Assembly: GCA_013407085.1 (NCBI GenBank)
Contig: JACCGJ010016073.1
Location: 62,001 to 126,000, forward strand
Source: Atriophallophorus winterbourni
Lineage: Eukaryota > Platyhelminthes > Trematoda > Plagiorchiida > Microphallidae
Length of the DNA: 64,000 nucleotides
Direction of reading: 5' to 3'
This document shows positions 41,320 to 53,423 of this stretch, in pieces. The first letter of the stretch is position 1. Each line of letters starts with the position of its first letter. Position numbers and translations under genes: made by a program. The notes under the pieces are model-generated. The model saw only the letters and a list, made by a program, of their open reading frames with translations. It made no database searches and was not told the origin of the DNA.

Positions 41320-44128
41320 GGGGTTCTCTTGCTATATCGCGTAGATCACTCACGAGGAGTACTGAGCTGAAAAAGAGTAGGCGAATTCGCGAGGATCGCG
41401 GGAAAGTTCAACCGTCAGTAGCGTTTAAACTGCTATTTCGTGACTGCCCCAATTGCATCAGCGGAGAGGCATTCCAATATTGACCACTCTGGGTAGACAG
41501 AGTAAACGATGGCTCAGGTGTCCGTTCGGAGGCGCTTCTGCAACTTCAGCGAATGACTCTAGTTTGGAGGTACGTGGATCACCGAAAAAGAATTGTTGAA
41601 GTTCCCGTCGTAATATCAAGCAGGATTCCGCGTGGACCAGTAAATCATATGCATTTTATTCTTGGGAAAAAGTTTGAGTTCCCGCAATCGGTCGGGAATA
41701 CGAAACCTACCCCTCACGCACTTGGTAGCCCTCCTTTGGACTTTCTCCAGACGATCCTTCTCCCCTTTGGTTAACGGATAGTTCACGGGAAGCCCAAATT
41801 CTAATATTGGTCTGACGTGAGAGCTATACAGAACTTGAAAAACTTTGGGATTTATCTCTAAGAAGGATCGTCTCAATGCCTACCACATGCGGCTGGCAGA
41901 ACCGACCTTTCTGGCAGTATCCTCCGCAGTTTTGAAGGATGAAGTTACCATCACCCCCAAATCTCGCTCTACATCAACTATCCTGAGACCATGGCCCTCC
42001 AACTGATATGCATGTCGCATGTTGTTGCTCCCGATGTGCATGATAGCACACTTCTTTTCATTAATCGGGAGCATCCATCTGTCAGTCGAATTCCGAAGCT
42101 CATTCAAATCATTTTGCAAGTGGGAACCGTCAGCGGCAGTCGTGACAGAAGCCCACACCTTCAGATCATCTGCAAATAAGAGACAACCACTGTTCAGAAT
42201 ACCGGGAAGGTCACTCACATAGAGTTTGAACAAGGTTGGCCTTAGAACGTATCCTTGTGGTACACCAGAAGTTGGGATAAAGGATGCAGATCTGGCCCCA
42301 TTGACTTCAACGAGGCTTCGCCTTCCGATAAGAAAATCCTCAATCCAAGCAAGCAAAGAAGCCTCTATACCAGACATTCTTAGTTTCCAAAGAAGCCTCT
42401 GATGTGGAACACGGTCGAATGCTTTACTAAAGTCGATGAAGACTGCATCGACTGGCACACCAGCGTCAATGCTTCTGCACCAATGTTCTCGGGCGGTCAG
42501 TAGATTGGAGATACATGAGCGGCCTTCCGTGAAGCCGTGTTGGGCATTAGAGCATTGATAGGTCTCGCGCAAATACTGTTCTATCTTATCCTTTACAATC
42601 CGTTCCAGCAATTTGCCTACGACAGACGTAAGTGTAACAGGACGGTAATTTACAGGATCTGATAAACTCCCACCTTTGAACATCGGCTTTACTATACTCA
42701 TCTTCCAATCCTCTGGTAGACGTCCCGAATTGATTGAAATTTGGAATATAGCGGCTAAAGGTGAACTGATGATCCTTGATAAAGGTTTTAATATGGCAGG
42801 GTGAATACCATCAGGACCTGGAGATGTCTGTACCTTTAGATGTTCGATGAGGATTCGCACCATGTCAGCCGTGATCTCAAAATTGGGCATTACTTCCGTC
42901 GGCGATATTTGTTTGCAGGTTATGGTAGGCTCGATTGCGTAAACTGATTGGTATTGCGATGCAAAAACCTCAGCTTTCCCAGTGTCAGTCTCTATAACCT
43001 CCCGTTCCAAATTTTTGAGAGAAGGTACGGGGTTCGATGATTTGACCCGTCGCCGAATGTACGCAAATAATCGTTTGAGATTATATTTTGAAGAATTTGC
43101 TAATTGAAGCTCGAATCGACTTCTTTTATCCTTCTTCAATTTTGAGCCAAGATTCCATACAGCCCGATACTCTTCGTAATGGGTGTCCGATCGGCTCGTT
43201 CTGAATTTAATCCAAAGACGCTTTCTTTGCCGCAGGCAGGTACGAAGTTCTCTATCAAACCAAGGAGGGCCACGGGAGCCGGGACGATCTCTGGTTAATG
43301 AAGCAACATCCTCTAAGCGACGGATATTATTCAGAAACCATTTCCAACAGTCATCAATAGTGGAATCAACGGGTAACGTCCAGTCAATTGAGGCTGCTTG
43401 TTCAACCAACAATTTCAAGTCCATGTTCCAGAAGTTTCTCCGTGGAAGCCGCGACGGCTGGGCCGGTTTACCCCGAGTCCATTTGAACCGAATAGCACAA
43501 TGGTCGCTTGTATCGCTGGGCTGTTCTACGGATAAGTCAACCACATCTGACTCTCTGGGTGACAAAACCAGATCAAGAGTAGACGGAGTCTGGCCATGTC
43601 CATAGCGAGTAGGAACGAGAACGTGCTGCACGAGGTTCAAATCCAGAATCAGATTTAGAAACTCCCGTTGGTACTCATCCCCATTTGTAACGAGGTCCAA
43701 CCAGTTGATGTCCGGAGCATTCAGGTCACCGAGTATCATACAATCGTTCCTCGTCCAATGGCGGCGGAGCTGGTCAAATAATGCCATGATACGGGCGCAG
43801 GGTGAACGGTAGATGACACCGATCATTGCTGATCCATTACTGGACTTGATCTGACACCAAATGCTTCCAGCAAAACTACCATCATCTCGAAAACGATCAA
43901 CAACCTCCACGGATAAATGTTCTTTGACGTATATCGCCACCCCACCACCATGTCGAGATCCAATTCGATCACTTCTGAGTAGGCGGTAATTCGGAATGAA
44001 TAGTTCTGCATCAGTAATGTCGAGTTTCAGTCAGGTTTCCGTTATTCCGACGATATCTGGCTGTAGTGCTGAGACATGATGGCTTACTTCGTCAAATTTG
44101 TTCCTTAAACTCCGCGCGTTGAAACACA
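41320..44128 (-). pseudogene. CR1-like ORF2: AP endonuclease and reverse transcriptase
   Basis: ORF2 starts with CFNARSLRNKFDEV and LQPDIVGITE; a TGA at 44,033-44,031 replaces the usual Trp of the ETWL motif. The frame is then open from 44,030 to 41,883. Endonuclease: RIGSRHGGGVAIYVKEH, GVIYRSP, ILGDLNAPDINW and DTSDHCAIRF. RT: SPGPDGIHPAILKPL, NYRPVTLTSVVGKLLERIV, QHGFTEGRSCISNLL, FIDFSKAFDRVPHQRL (first Asp), SGVPQGYVLRPTLFKLYV and FADD at about 42,176-42,165. A TAG at 41,882-41,880 interrupts the thumb; the same frame goes on with ALRRSFLEINPKVFQVLYSS to 41,616, then broken frames to about 41,320. Subfamily relative at 54.6-57.2 kb. Confidence 0.9.
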
Positions 44129-44143
44129 GCACTTCGAAATACT

Positions 44144-45211
44144 TTAATGGAGAGCAGTTGGATAATCGATCAGTATGGGCCTCCAGCGAACTTTGGATGG
44201 CCTCTTTACTACGCGAAAATCCACAATACGAAGGTCCTTCTCACCCTCCGATAATCTTTTCTTAAGCTCCATCGTAGCAGTTTTCATCTTGATTCTATCG
44301 TCAGGCGACAAATCTCGTAATATTTTATACGGTAGACCCTTCAGTCGATGAACGCGATTTAGGATCTTTTGGGCCTGATCGTCGGAAGCCAGTACTGTTT
44401 TCAGAACCCTGGGCTTTTGACACTCCAGATTTCTGCGTCCAAGTCGGAACGCTGATACAATTGTGATACCAGCCTCCCCTTGGTCAACCATTTTACCGAA
44501 AACTGATTGAAGAAACTGGCTATCCTGTTCAATTCTGGCAGCAGATGTTTCTCCATCTGGTTCCGGCGCATTCACAATAATGAGGCAGCATTTGCGTGCG
44601 TCCGGTGAACTGTTAGCTTTACTGCTCGGAAGTGAGATCTTACTCTCCTTCACCACATTTCTAGAAAACTGTTGTGGTAATCGGCATTCCAATGTGTCGA
44701 CTCTGTTCGAAATATTGGACCAGATTGCAGTATCGGCATCTGTATTTATGGCGGCTACAGAGGCATATGTGGCGCTAGCATTAGGGTCTAATGTCTGAAG
44801 AGGCAGATTCCACTTGCACGTTCGATAGCAGTGCAACAATTTTATTCCTTTAATTTTCGATCGGCGCCCGGATGACACAGATTTGCTCTTTTTCTGTGTG
44901 CTACCGAGTGGATGCGTTTTATTATAGGCCGGAACACGTGTGCCTTGTAAATCATCAACCAGCATGGAGCCGCTTATATGTAGATCTTCCTTATTTGGCA
45001 AGTGGGAGGACTGCAAGGCTTCCAGACGGGGGATGCACGCTTCACAGATGAAATGAAGGTACGGCTCATGGTAGGTCCTCAACGCCTGATAAGTGGTGTC
45101 CTCCATTTAACAGCATCGGGTGTGAATCCAGCAGCTGCATATTGAACATTGCATGGCTTTGGATGAGGAAATAACTTTCTTGGCGCACTTGAAGCACGGC
45201 GGAGAAGTCAT
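44144..45211 (-). pseudogene. CR1-like ORF1 with PHD-like finger, one nonsense codon
   Basis: From the ATG at 45,211 the frame begins MTSPPCFKCAKKVI, CSICSCWIHTRCC, then a TAA stop at 45,109-45,107 and FICEACIPRLEAL. The Cys and His spacing (CxxC, CxxC, WxHxxC, CxxC) is a PHD/C4HC3-type zinc finger as found in ORF1 of some CR1-clade LINEs. After a low-complexity Ser/Lys stretch the second half reads CCLIIVNAPEPDGETSA, FRLGRRN and RVLKTVLASDDQAQKIL, the common ORF1 fold with the RLGR motif. The stop is at 44,146-44,144, just before ORF2. ORF1 binds element RNA. Confidence 0.8.
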
Positions 45212-45429
45212 TGTAACGTAGCCTGCAGTGAATCGTTAATAGAGCAGCGGATTGCGATAACAATTTACCAGGTTTCACGGGGAATACTTCTCAGTAAATC
45301 CCCAGACAAGTATATGGTAGCAAATAAAGATTTCAATTGAATCAGTGAAGGAATCTGATTCGATATTCAGCCACATGACTTGTATTGAAAGATACTTGGA
45401 ACCTCAGAAATTCACTCCACGCGCGACTT

Positions 45430-45535
45430 TGAGCTTCTGATTGTACATACCTTTTGGAAATTATTGATCATGGTCAACATGCGTTGGATTTCTAAGAATA
45501 AAATTTATATATTTATTTACTCATTTATCATTAGC
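45430..45535 (+). repeat. LINE (subfamily D) 3' end, plus strand
   Basis: TTTTGGAAATTATTGATCAT, then GGATTTCTAAGAATAAAATT and a TTTATTTACTCATTTA tail are the reverse complement of the 3' region at 36,360-36,440. Only about 100 bp. Confidence 0.7.
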
Positions 45536-46345
45536 TTCTTCGGTGTTAGAAGGAGAATCAGGGTAACCGAGGCGACTACAACAATTACAGAGGAATCTAT
45601 CTTCTGAATGTTGCAGACAAATTGTTTGCTAAAGTCTTACAGATCCGTCTACAAGTTTTAGCTGATAGAGTTTTCTCCGAGTCTCAAAGTGGCTTCCGCA
45701 GGGAAAGATCAACCATTGAAATGATCTTATCACTGAGACAACCTCATAAATGTGTCATTATACCCTGGTTTTATTGATTTAACGAAGGCATTCGATCACG
45801 TCAGTAGGGATGGGATATACAAAAGTCTTGATCTGATAGGCTGCCCACCGAGGTGGCTCAAACTCGTGATTTCGTTTCACACAGGCATGGAGAGCTCAGT
45901 CCATTTTAACGGTTTCTCTACTCTTCTATACTCCATGGTGAGTTGCAATCAGTAAGTCGACGGTTGGGCGGTACAAAGACGTTTGCAAAATATATATTAA
46001 AGCTCTTATGCATTGACCCCGCGAGCTAAAAAGAAATTGCTCTTGACTGCCCACAATGAAGGCATTGTGCAAAGCGTCGTCTGTAAGCTGGGGAGGAGCA
46101 GATACAGCTCTTAACTGCTGAACGCAGATCACGCTGCCGACATGCAACTGACGCCTATCGATCGAGTTGTGCATATCGTTGCCAACGCTGCGAAAGATAT
46201 TGTTGCTCCATAATCAGGTTGTCTAGTCATTCTAAAAGATGTGGAACATGAGAAAAATCATGCGATTGTGATGTTAATCCATGATCGGCAAAGAACGAAG
46301 GAGTACAGCAACAATTACGAGGAAAAAATTTGGAAGTAACTTACC
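45535..46345 (+). pseudogene. RTE-like LINE fragment 1 (palm joined to C-terminus)
   Basis: RT part: NNYRGIYLLNVADKLF (45,575), QSGFRRERSTIEMI, then PGFIDLTKAFDHVSRDGIYK (first Asp), LIGCPPRWLKL and SSVHFNGFS. At about 45,918 an internal deletion joins the RT directly to the end of ORF2: GELQSVSRRLGGTKTFAKYI and then EEQIQLLTAERRSRCRHATD. FADD and the thumb are missing. The C-terminal part with its basic tail is typical of the RTE clade. Confidence 0.8.
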
Positions 46346-46419
46346 ACAGGCAAAATTGACGTTTTAAAATAATATTGAAACCTACTCAATTATTAGATCT
46401 GTCTGAAGTTAACTTAACC

Positions 46420-46604
46420 TTGAGACGAACCAAGGAAGGCTGCCCCCGAGGCGGCTCAAACTCGTGATTTTGTTCCACTCAGGCATAAAGGGCTCAGTCC
46501 ATTTTACCGGTTTCATTTCAGAAGCCTTTAAAATTCACCGAGGCGTCAAACACGGGTGTGTTCTTGCTTCAACGCTGTTTGGCATTTTTTGCTCTGCTTC
46601 TGAA
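46420..46604 (+). pseudogene. RTE-like LINE fragment 2
   Basis: A short RT piece reads CPPRRLKLVILFHSGIKGS, then HFTGFISEAFKIHRGVKHGC and VLASTLFGIF, the region between the two catalytic boxes. It overlaps fragment 1 in content and is followed directly by fragment 3. Confidence 0.75.
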
Positions 46605-48050
46605 CTAATCAACCATTGAACATCTGGATACTCCCATACTCTTGATGAGATCAATTGGGTAGTCGACCGCTTAGCGTATGGGAAGGTCCCTGACAACGAC
46701 GGAATTCCACCTGAAAACATCAACTGCTGTAGAGCAGCATAATTACAAGCTCTTCATCATTTGCTTCTTCAGTACTGGCAGGAGGGGTGTGTCCCACAAG
46801 AGTTGCGAGACGCAAATTTCATCACGCTATTTATGGATAAGTTTGACAGAGGCGACTGCAACAATTACAGAAGAATCTTCCTTCTGAATGTTGCAGGCAA
46901 ATTGTATGCTAGAGCTTTACACATCCGGCTACAAGTTTTAGCTGATATAGTTCACTCCTGTGGCTTTCACAGGGGAAGATCAACAGTTGACATGATCTTC
47001 TCCCTGAGACAAATTCAAGAAAAGTGTCGGGAACAGCATATGTCATTATACGCTGGTTTTATTGATTTAACTAAGTCATTCGAATACCTCAGCAGGGAGG
47101 GTCTTTACAAAATGCTTGATCTGATAGGCTGTTCCGCAAGACATCTCAAACTCGCTATTCCGTTTAACTCAGGCATGAAGGTCTCAGTCAATTTCAACGT
47201 TGTCTTCTCAGATGCCTTTAAAATCCACCGAGACGTCAAACATGGGTGTGTTCTTGCTCCCACGCTGTTCGTCATTTACTTTGCTCTGCGTCTGAAGCAC
47301 GCTTTTAAGACGAGAACAAAAGGCATTTACCTACGCACGCGAAGCGATAGCAAGCGTATCAAACTGGACCGGTTAAGAGCTAATCCGTAATCTGATGTTT
47401 GCCGACGATGCAGACATTAATGCTCACACACAAAAACAACTCCAGTCGCTAATGGACTCTTTTTCGTCGGCATGCAAAGCCTTTGGGCTAACAATCATCA
47501 TGAGCAAGGCTAAAGTCCATGGGCAAGGGATTGTATCACATCTAATCATCATTGTTGGAAACAGTCAGCTTGAACCACTACATAATTTTACATATCTTGG
47601 TTCAACCATTGCGGATAACCTCTCGCGAGACACGGAGATTGATAAGCGGATTGGCACAGCAGCTGTCATTTAGTCCTGATTGAACTCTCGTGTTTGAGGT
47701 AACCGCAAGCTGACTTTGAAGACAAAGATGATGGTATACACCGCGTGCGTACTAAATGCTTTACTGTACGGCAGTGAAACATAGACCATTCACGCAAGAC
47801 ACGAACGAAAGCTGAATGCTTTCCATCTACGAAGCATCAGTCTTATCTTGAACATATCGTGGATGAACAGGGTGACTAATGCTGAAGTGCTTTCAAAAGC
47901 TTGTCTACATAGCATGTTCACCCTATTGCGACAGCGCCGCCTGCGATGATTTGGTCATGTCTAGAGAATGGAAAATGGTCGTATCCCGAAAGATCTACTC
48001 TATGGTGAGTTGCAATTAAAAAGTCGACCATTGGGCAATACAATTCAGTA
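46605..48050 (+). pseudogene. RTE-like LINE fragment 3 (RT and C-terminus)
   Basis: RT fingers begin at VPDNDGIPPENINCC (46,690). The main frame (46,761-47,390) reads CVPQELRDANFITLFMDKFD, NNYRRIFLLNVAGKLYARAL, FHRGRSTVDMIFSLRQIQ, AGFIDLTKSFEYLSREGLYK and DVKHGCVLAPTLFVIYF. The catalytic Asp block has FEYL where FDHV is usual, so the position after the first Asp region is altered. The next frame starts MFADDADINAHT (47,395) with the FADD box, then FTYLGSTIADN. Beyond 47,670 the C-terminal region continues in broken frames: VYTACVLNALLYGSET, LRSISLILNISWMNRVTNAE and RMENGRIPKDLLYGEL. It is 5'- and 3'-truncated. Confidence 0.85.
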
Positions 48051-49364
48051 CATCTTGAGGAAATTTGTTTTACAACTATTATCATTTCCCGGTTGCTCTG
48101 ATGAGTTCACCAAAAGTAGGAACAATATTCAATTGCTCGACGTTTGGTAGACGATAAACAGCCCTTTTAATTTGCTTACCATATTTTACGTGAACAATAA
48201 AATGTAGATTCATCTATACCTTCTTAAATGTTGTGCTTAAATTTAGTCTTACTGTCATCTGCACTTTGTTAAATAGTCTGTAATATTTGACGATGCAGTA
48301 AGTTGGCAAAAATTTCAATCTGAGGGCATTTTTAATCATTATATAAACCAGCTGACGTGATCAATTATATAATATCCCAAAAGAAAAGCAGAATTGGAAA
48401 ATTTCATATACATTTAAGGATAACTGCCAAATGAATCATACCGCCAAGTTGTGCGATCGCTAAAATCCTAATACACATTCAATCCCGCTATCGAGTCCCA
48501 TAAATGTTTCGTGGTAAATCTAGAGACCGGCCCGACCTATCTGGTGTTTCTCATTAAAATCTCCAGTTGAATGTACATTCTGCTTGCATTACGCAAAGCA
48601 TGTGTACCGTACAGCCAAATATATCGAATTTATGTGCATCGGTCAGTTTCGAACACAAACAATTTCAACTTGAATCATTATAGCTATTTTTCTGAATTTA
48701 AAATGCGAAGTGGTATAGGAGACCGAGCATCAATTATACGTTTCTCACAAGTTAAACTTAGGTTTTTTTGGGTTTTTATACAAGCAGTCGATGGAGCCAG
48801 GCCTTAATTAACCAGGTTGTAAGATGTACATTGAATTTATTTTATTGACAACTAACTGTTTAAATCTACTGGATTTTCGTAGATTTTTACCATTTTTGTT
48901 TGACCGAACTACTTGAATTTATTCGTTCTCGAGCTTATATTTGTGTATCTTTATTTGGCCGTTTGCGCGCTATTTGAAGTTGCAATCATTCGTGGTCATT
49001 GTTGTTGTTGAATATTGTTGTTTTCGGATTCAGTACGAAGCGGAATAATTGAGGTGTGCTATTTTTATTGTATAATTATTTTGCTTCAATAGTACCGTAC
49101 TCATCTCACGTATTGTCTTGTCAATATTTTGGTGGGCTTGGACGCGTCACTCAACCGTTGGATGGACACATTGGTGTTTATGTCGTGACTTAAATCTGTG
49201 ACGTTGAACTCTATTTTCCCCGGACCGAATTGTCGGTTACACAGGTCTATATCGTCCTATATTGATGCGATTTTATTTCGATATTCAAGATTTGCTGTTC
49301 ACAAGAGAAGACAGTAAAACATGGAAAAGTAGGTCTCTGAATTTTTGTTTTTAAAATAATTATA
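48051..49364. other. AT-rich region without recognised features
   Basis: No frame longer than 80 codons and no repeat matched elsewhere. Confidence 0.45.
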
Positions 49365-49845
49365 TGTGTGGGCAAGTGATTAAACAGGTTGGTGGTACCA
49401 ACTTTATCCCACAGTGGCTTACAAACACAAACTGTTTTCCATTCTTCCATTGTCTCAAGTACATGCGAAACCAGATATTACTTCCCCAACATGATGAGTG
49501 CAAACAACACAAAACTGATCTTGGGTGTGTGCGTGTGATAAAAATGCATGCACATTAGATTTTCTTGCAAGATCATGGGTTAAAAGCCTATCTACATATG
49601 TTTGGGCATATGCGATTAGACAGTTGGTCGTACTGACGGTATCTAACAGTGGCTTACGAACGCAACTTGTTCACCATTCCTACACTGTTTCATGCGCTTG
49701 TGGATCCAGATTCTACTCTCCCTACCTGATGAATGCAAACAGCAAGAAAACGGTCGTGGTGTGTGTGATGGAAATGCATGCGATGGAGCAAATTTTTATA
49801 GGTGAATCCTGCTTTCAGCAATGGTAGACCACCTAATCGACCTCG
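49365..49845 (+). repeat. Diverged tandem repeat of about 240 bp
   Basis: Two units (about 49,365-49,604 and 49,605-49,845) share CAGTGGCTTAC, CCATTC(T/C), GATGA(G/A)TGCAAACA and AAATGCATGC in the same order and at the same spacing. They have no coding similarity. Confidence 0.65.
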
Positions 49846-51334
49846 TCAAATCATATCTCCTATTGACTCGACATTCTCGAAACTTAATAACCAGCTAACA
49901 ACGTTGCACTCCACTTTGCCTGTTAAAAATAATGCGTCCTACCATCGTCTTTAAAACACGTGGCGCAGCATACAATCCCGTGGAATCATCTTTAGTTGAA
50001 TCATTGGCAAAAACTTGGTAATATTGCATTAAACGCTTTAGTGAAAAAGCGTACTGTTGACAAAAGCATTCTTTGAAAATGACCTTCCGTTGGTTTGTGC
50101 AAAACCGAAGCTCCATCGCTTATCTATTTTCTGCTGGACTACGAATTGATGCCAGTCACATATACGTTACCGATCATGTCGAACAAGCATTCACAGCCGA
50201 TATCAGTAACAAAAATGATCGACAATAAGATAAGTAATATAACGATTCACGTATAAAATGCATACACTGTGTCGATCTACTATTTTGGAAGTCAGGAAAG
50301 CTGTAACTAGTGACTGATTTGAATTCGGAGCTCCTGTGATCACGGTTTAGCGTGAGAAACGTCTGGTGTTTTCAGAAGTTCCAACGAATGTTAATAAATG
50401 ATAACTAACTCTATTTTAGTAAAAATAGAAATAAGTAAAATGATTCTGCTTGTCATTGCATAAATGAATAATGGAATAATATGAACCTAGGTAACAAAAG
50501 CTGCAAATTCTCTTAATCTACCTCTCATGTATATGTTGGTTGAGCCATGTTTAATTCCGAAACCAAACTCCCATTTTTAAGAATCAAATAGTTTGACACA
50601 CCATTATCAACGGACTATCGTTTGGACCGCTAAGCACTCAATAATAAATTCACATCAGGTTCATGGCCACAGACTGGACACTGGTCATTGGACTTCTGCT
50701 CAAAGTTTTCAACCCATCTTATTTTTTACTGTCATTTTGACAGCAACGCATCGATCAATAGGACGCAAACACTTTTCTACTGCTACATCATCCTTTTATT
50801 ATAAAAATTTGGCGAAAGGATATTTTATCATAGCACTATCATTTTATCAAGTTAACCTTCGGCCAAAAATTCAAAAGAACCCTATATGAGTCGCGATAAG
50901 CTTACAGGATAGTCGAAAATACTAAATTGATAAAAAGGTAATCAGCGAAATTTCACTCAATTAGCTATACAAGCACCGCTTCACGGCTTAAACTTATATC
51001 TTTTAAGCGTGTATTTAGAATTTGACAACTTTATACTCCTCATTCTTATGATAAGCTAAATTAGGAGATCAAGAGCCTAGGTAGGTGGTACTAACACGGT
51101 GAGGATGGGATCACACCCAAATTTATCAAACACTTTTGAACTCCTCTAATAGAGCCACAAAATCAACCGCAAATAGACGCTCCCAGAATGAGTGCGTCCA
51201 ACATATGATGGAAGACAGCATGTTTATCGCGTTAATTAATACTAAGGGTGATAAAGTAAACTTTAAGTATTAAGCTGATTTTCAATTATCTCTCGGTAGA
51301 AACATTCATGTTGCCACTTGGCGTATGTTCGCGT
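49846..51334. other. AT-rich region without recognised features
   Basis: Short frames only. I see no element protein or shared repeat. Confidence 0.4.
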
Positions 51335-51775
51335 GCATAACTCAAAGCCTTGCACAAACAAGTGCAGCATACAATGTAGAATAAATTTGACAGTTAGAAA
51401 GCGCTGTGTGCCAGTTATTCACCTAATGGAGTTCTCTACTCAATTTTCCTCAAATTATTCTACCGAAGACTTTCTCGCGTTCGCATAAGCCAAAAACTCA
51501 GCGGGGGGTTAAATCAGGGTTTTACTTCCCCTATATGGAATTCAGGTAGCTGACGAGCTCCATCTTGTAGGAGCAAACTTGTTCTTAATAAACCAGTCAT
51601 TCGCCCCGTCCTTTTTCCTGTTAGTAAGAGTTATTAGTGGAAGGCACTCATGCAGGCCTGGAGCTGGACTAGGCTGCTAAATGCTATTTGAAGCACACGC
51701 CACATAGGAGCATTTTATAGACAGTAGACGCTCATTCATACTACAACCCCCTTGTTGTGACAACCTTAATACCGG
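51335..51775 (+). repeat. GC-rich repeat R1, copy 3
   Basis: Blocks AGCCTTGCACAAACAAGTGC, GTGCCAGTTATTCACC, TAGCTGACGAGCTCCATC, CATGCAGGCCTGGAGCTGGA and ACACGCCACATAGGAGCATT follow the order of the other R1 copies. More diverged than the 60-61 kb copies. Confidence 0.8.
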
Positions 51776-52184
51776 AATCCGTGTAGACACTGCGAATTGA
51801 ACCATAGAGTGGTATAATAATTTTTTATGAGAGTTTACTTGGTCGGTACCAGTCACCACTCTAATGCCTTGAAAAGATATAATCTCTGATGATTCACGTC
51901 CTTAAGACAAATAGATTTCTGGAGCAATTAATAAAAATAAAATCATATAACGGATAAAAGATGAGTTATTTACTTCATTTACAATGTAAATAAAATGCGC
52001 TGAAAACGTGTTGCTCTGAAAATTGAAAGATTAGAACGTAGTGCCGTTGTTGTTAGGTATGAATTGAATGAATAAACACTATCACACCTTTCATGTTATG
52101 TTATATGCGCATATTGTTTGTTTCTCACTCGCTGGACGTCTCAATATTACAACAACATCACTTCAAATTGATACTGGATGAAGA
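51776..52184. other. No recognised feature
   Basis: AT-rich sequence between two interspersed repeats; nothing identified. Confidence 0.4.
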
Positions 52185-52400
52185 TGCAGTATCACAGGGC
52201 GATAGTCGACCAAGTCGAAACGAGTGGCCAAATACTTTCGGAGGTGTGATAGTAAACAACCGCCACTACCATGATTGATTTGCTTGGAGCATATGCGTGT
52301 GTACGTGTGTATGAAGGCTGAGAGAGGTCTAATCATCGAAAGGTGAGAGAGTTACCGCTTTTTTCCTATCCTATCGAATTAAAAGACGATGGACAGTGGC
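52185..52400 (+). repeat. Interspersed repeat R2, copy 2
   Basis: GCAGTATCACAGGGCGATAG then CGAAACGAGTGG, CCGCCACTACCA, CATCGAAAGGTGAGAGAGTT and AAAGACGATGGACAG correspond to 39,785-40,020. Confidence 0.75.
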
Positions 52401-52564
52401 TAATTACGAGAAAAACAAACAAATTGGAAAATATAATAATTGATTGAAAACATTGCTAAAATCGCTGAACCGATGCCTATGGCATGTCTCAACCAACGTT
52501 ATGACAATAGTTGAGTCGTATAAATGAGAAAATTGATAGTCACACAAAATGAAATATCGTCATT

Positions 52565-53423
52565 AAAACTTGTCATTTTGAGTGATGCACGACCTTGAGC
52601 GGGTCATAAACTGGTCATACCAGTGGGATCTCCCACTGAACCTAAATAAGAGCCAACTCTTGTCAACACTGGTTGATAAGATTTCGGTCCAGGTGTTAAC
52701 GCCACACAGTGTGTTAAGGATTTGGGTGTACTGGTTAGGGCTGACTCCAAATGGGAGAACCAATGTGCCGCTGCGGCTCAGCATGCACGCAAGGTACTTT
52801 TTCGGCTGAAATCAGTGCTATCGAGCAGAAGACCCGATGTATTCCTGCCACTGTACAAGGCATTAGTTTGGCCGCATCTTGATTACTGTGTTCAGGCGTA
52901 TGTGTCCTCACTACAAAAAGGACATCCTTCGACTTGAAAGCGTACAGCGCCTCGCAACTCGCATGATTGAAGGTCAGCGAGGGAAACCGTACGCTGTGCG
53001 CCTAATGTCTCTCGATCTTTTCTCCCTTAGGCGCCGTCGTTTAAGAGGTGACTTAATAGAAACCTTTAGGATCTTGAAGGGTTTGAGTGGCGTGCAAATG
53101 AACGACTTCTTTACCTTAAGTCCCGAGCTGGGCACCAGGGGCCACTCACTTAAAATTGCTAAGAAACGATGTCGGCTAGACTCCAGGAAACACTTTTTCA
53201 GCCTTAGGGTTGTTAACTTCTGGAACATTCTTCCAGAAGAACTTATATCCTGCAGTACCGTGTCTAGTTTTAAGCAGTGGTTGGACCGCAACTGGGGTAA
53301 GTTGTTTCCTGAATACTCTCCTTAATTGCTTTACAAGCTTAGGTTTTTCATCTTTTAGCGTTATCCCGTAAATAAAGTGAGGGCTAGAGTTCTCTGTGTT
53401 TTTTTTAATTTTTATTATACACA
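52565..53423 (+). pseudogene. CR1-like LINE (subfamily B), thumb and post-RT end
   Basis: It is 5'-truncated in the RT thumb (VINWSYQWDLPLNLNKSQLL at 52,600; then DLGVLVRADSKWENQCAA in another frame). The post-RT domain reads VLSSRRPDVFLPLYKALVWP and, after a frame change at about 52,900, DILRLESVQRLATRMIEG, SLDLFSLRRRRLRGDLIETF, RKHFFSLRVVNFWNILPEEL and NWGKLFPEYSP with a stop at 53,323-53,325. The 148-codon final frame is intact. A 3' untranslated region with AATAAA at about 53,372 follows, then an S1 repeat begins. Confidence 0.85.

Larger units (their letters stand above)
41241..45300 (-). mobile_element. CR1-like LINE (subfamily C), near full length
   Basis: About 4.05 kb on the minus strand. 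It has a 5' leader (to about 45,300), ORF1 (45,211-44,144), ORF2 (44,128 to about 41,320) and a short 3' untranslated region ending in a (GAA)n tail at 41,241-41,262. It is the most complete element here. ORF1 and ORF2 each carry one or two nonsense codons, with more frame damage in the last 100 codons. No matching target duplication was found at the two ends. Confidence 0.9.

Noticed and set aside
43183..43605. 140-codon plus-strand frame
   Set aside because: Antisense of the CR1-like ORF2 linker and endonuclease.
41225..45330. Target duplication around the CR1-like element (GTATGCAAAAG versus GGTAGCAAATAAAG)
   Set aside because: The similarity is imperfect and may be chance; CR1-like elements often lack clear duplications.
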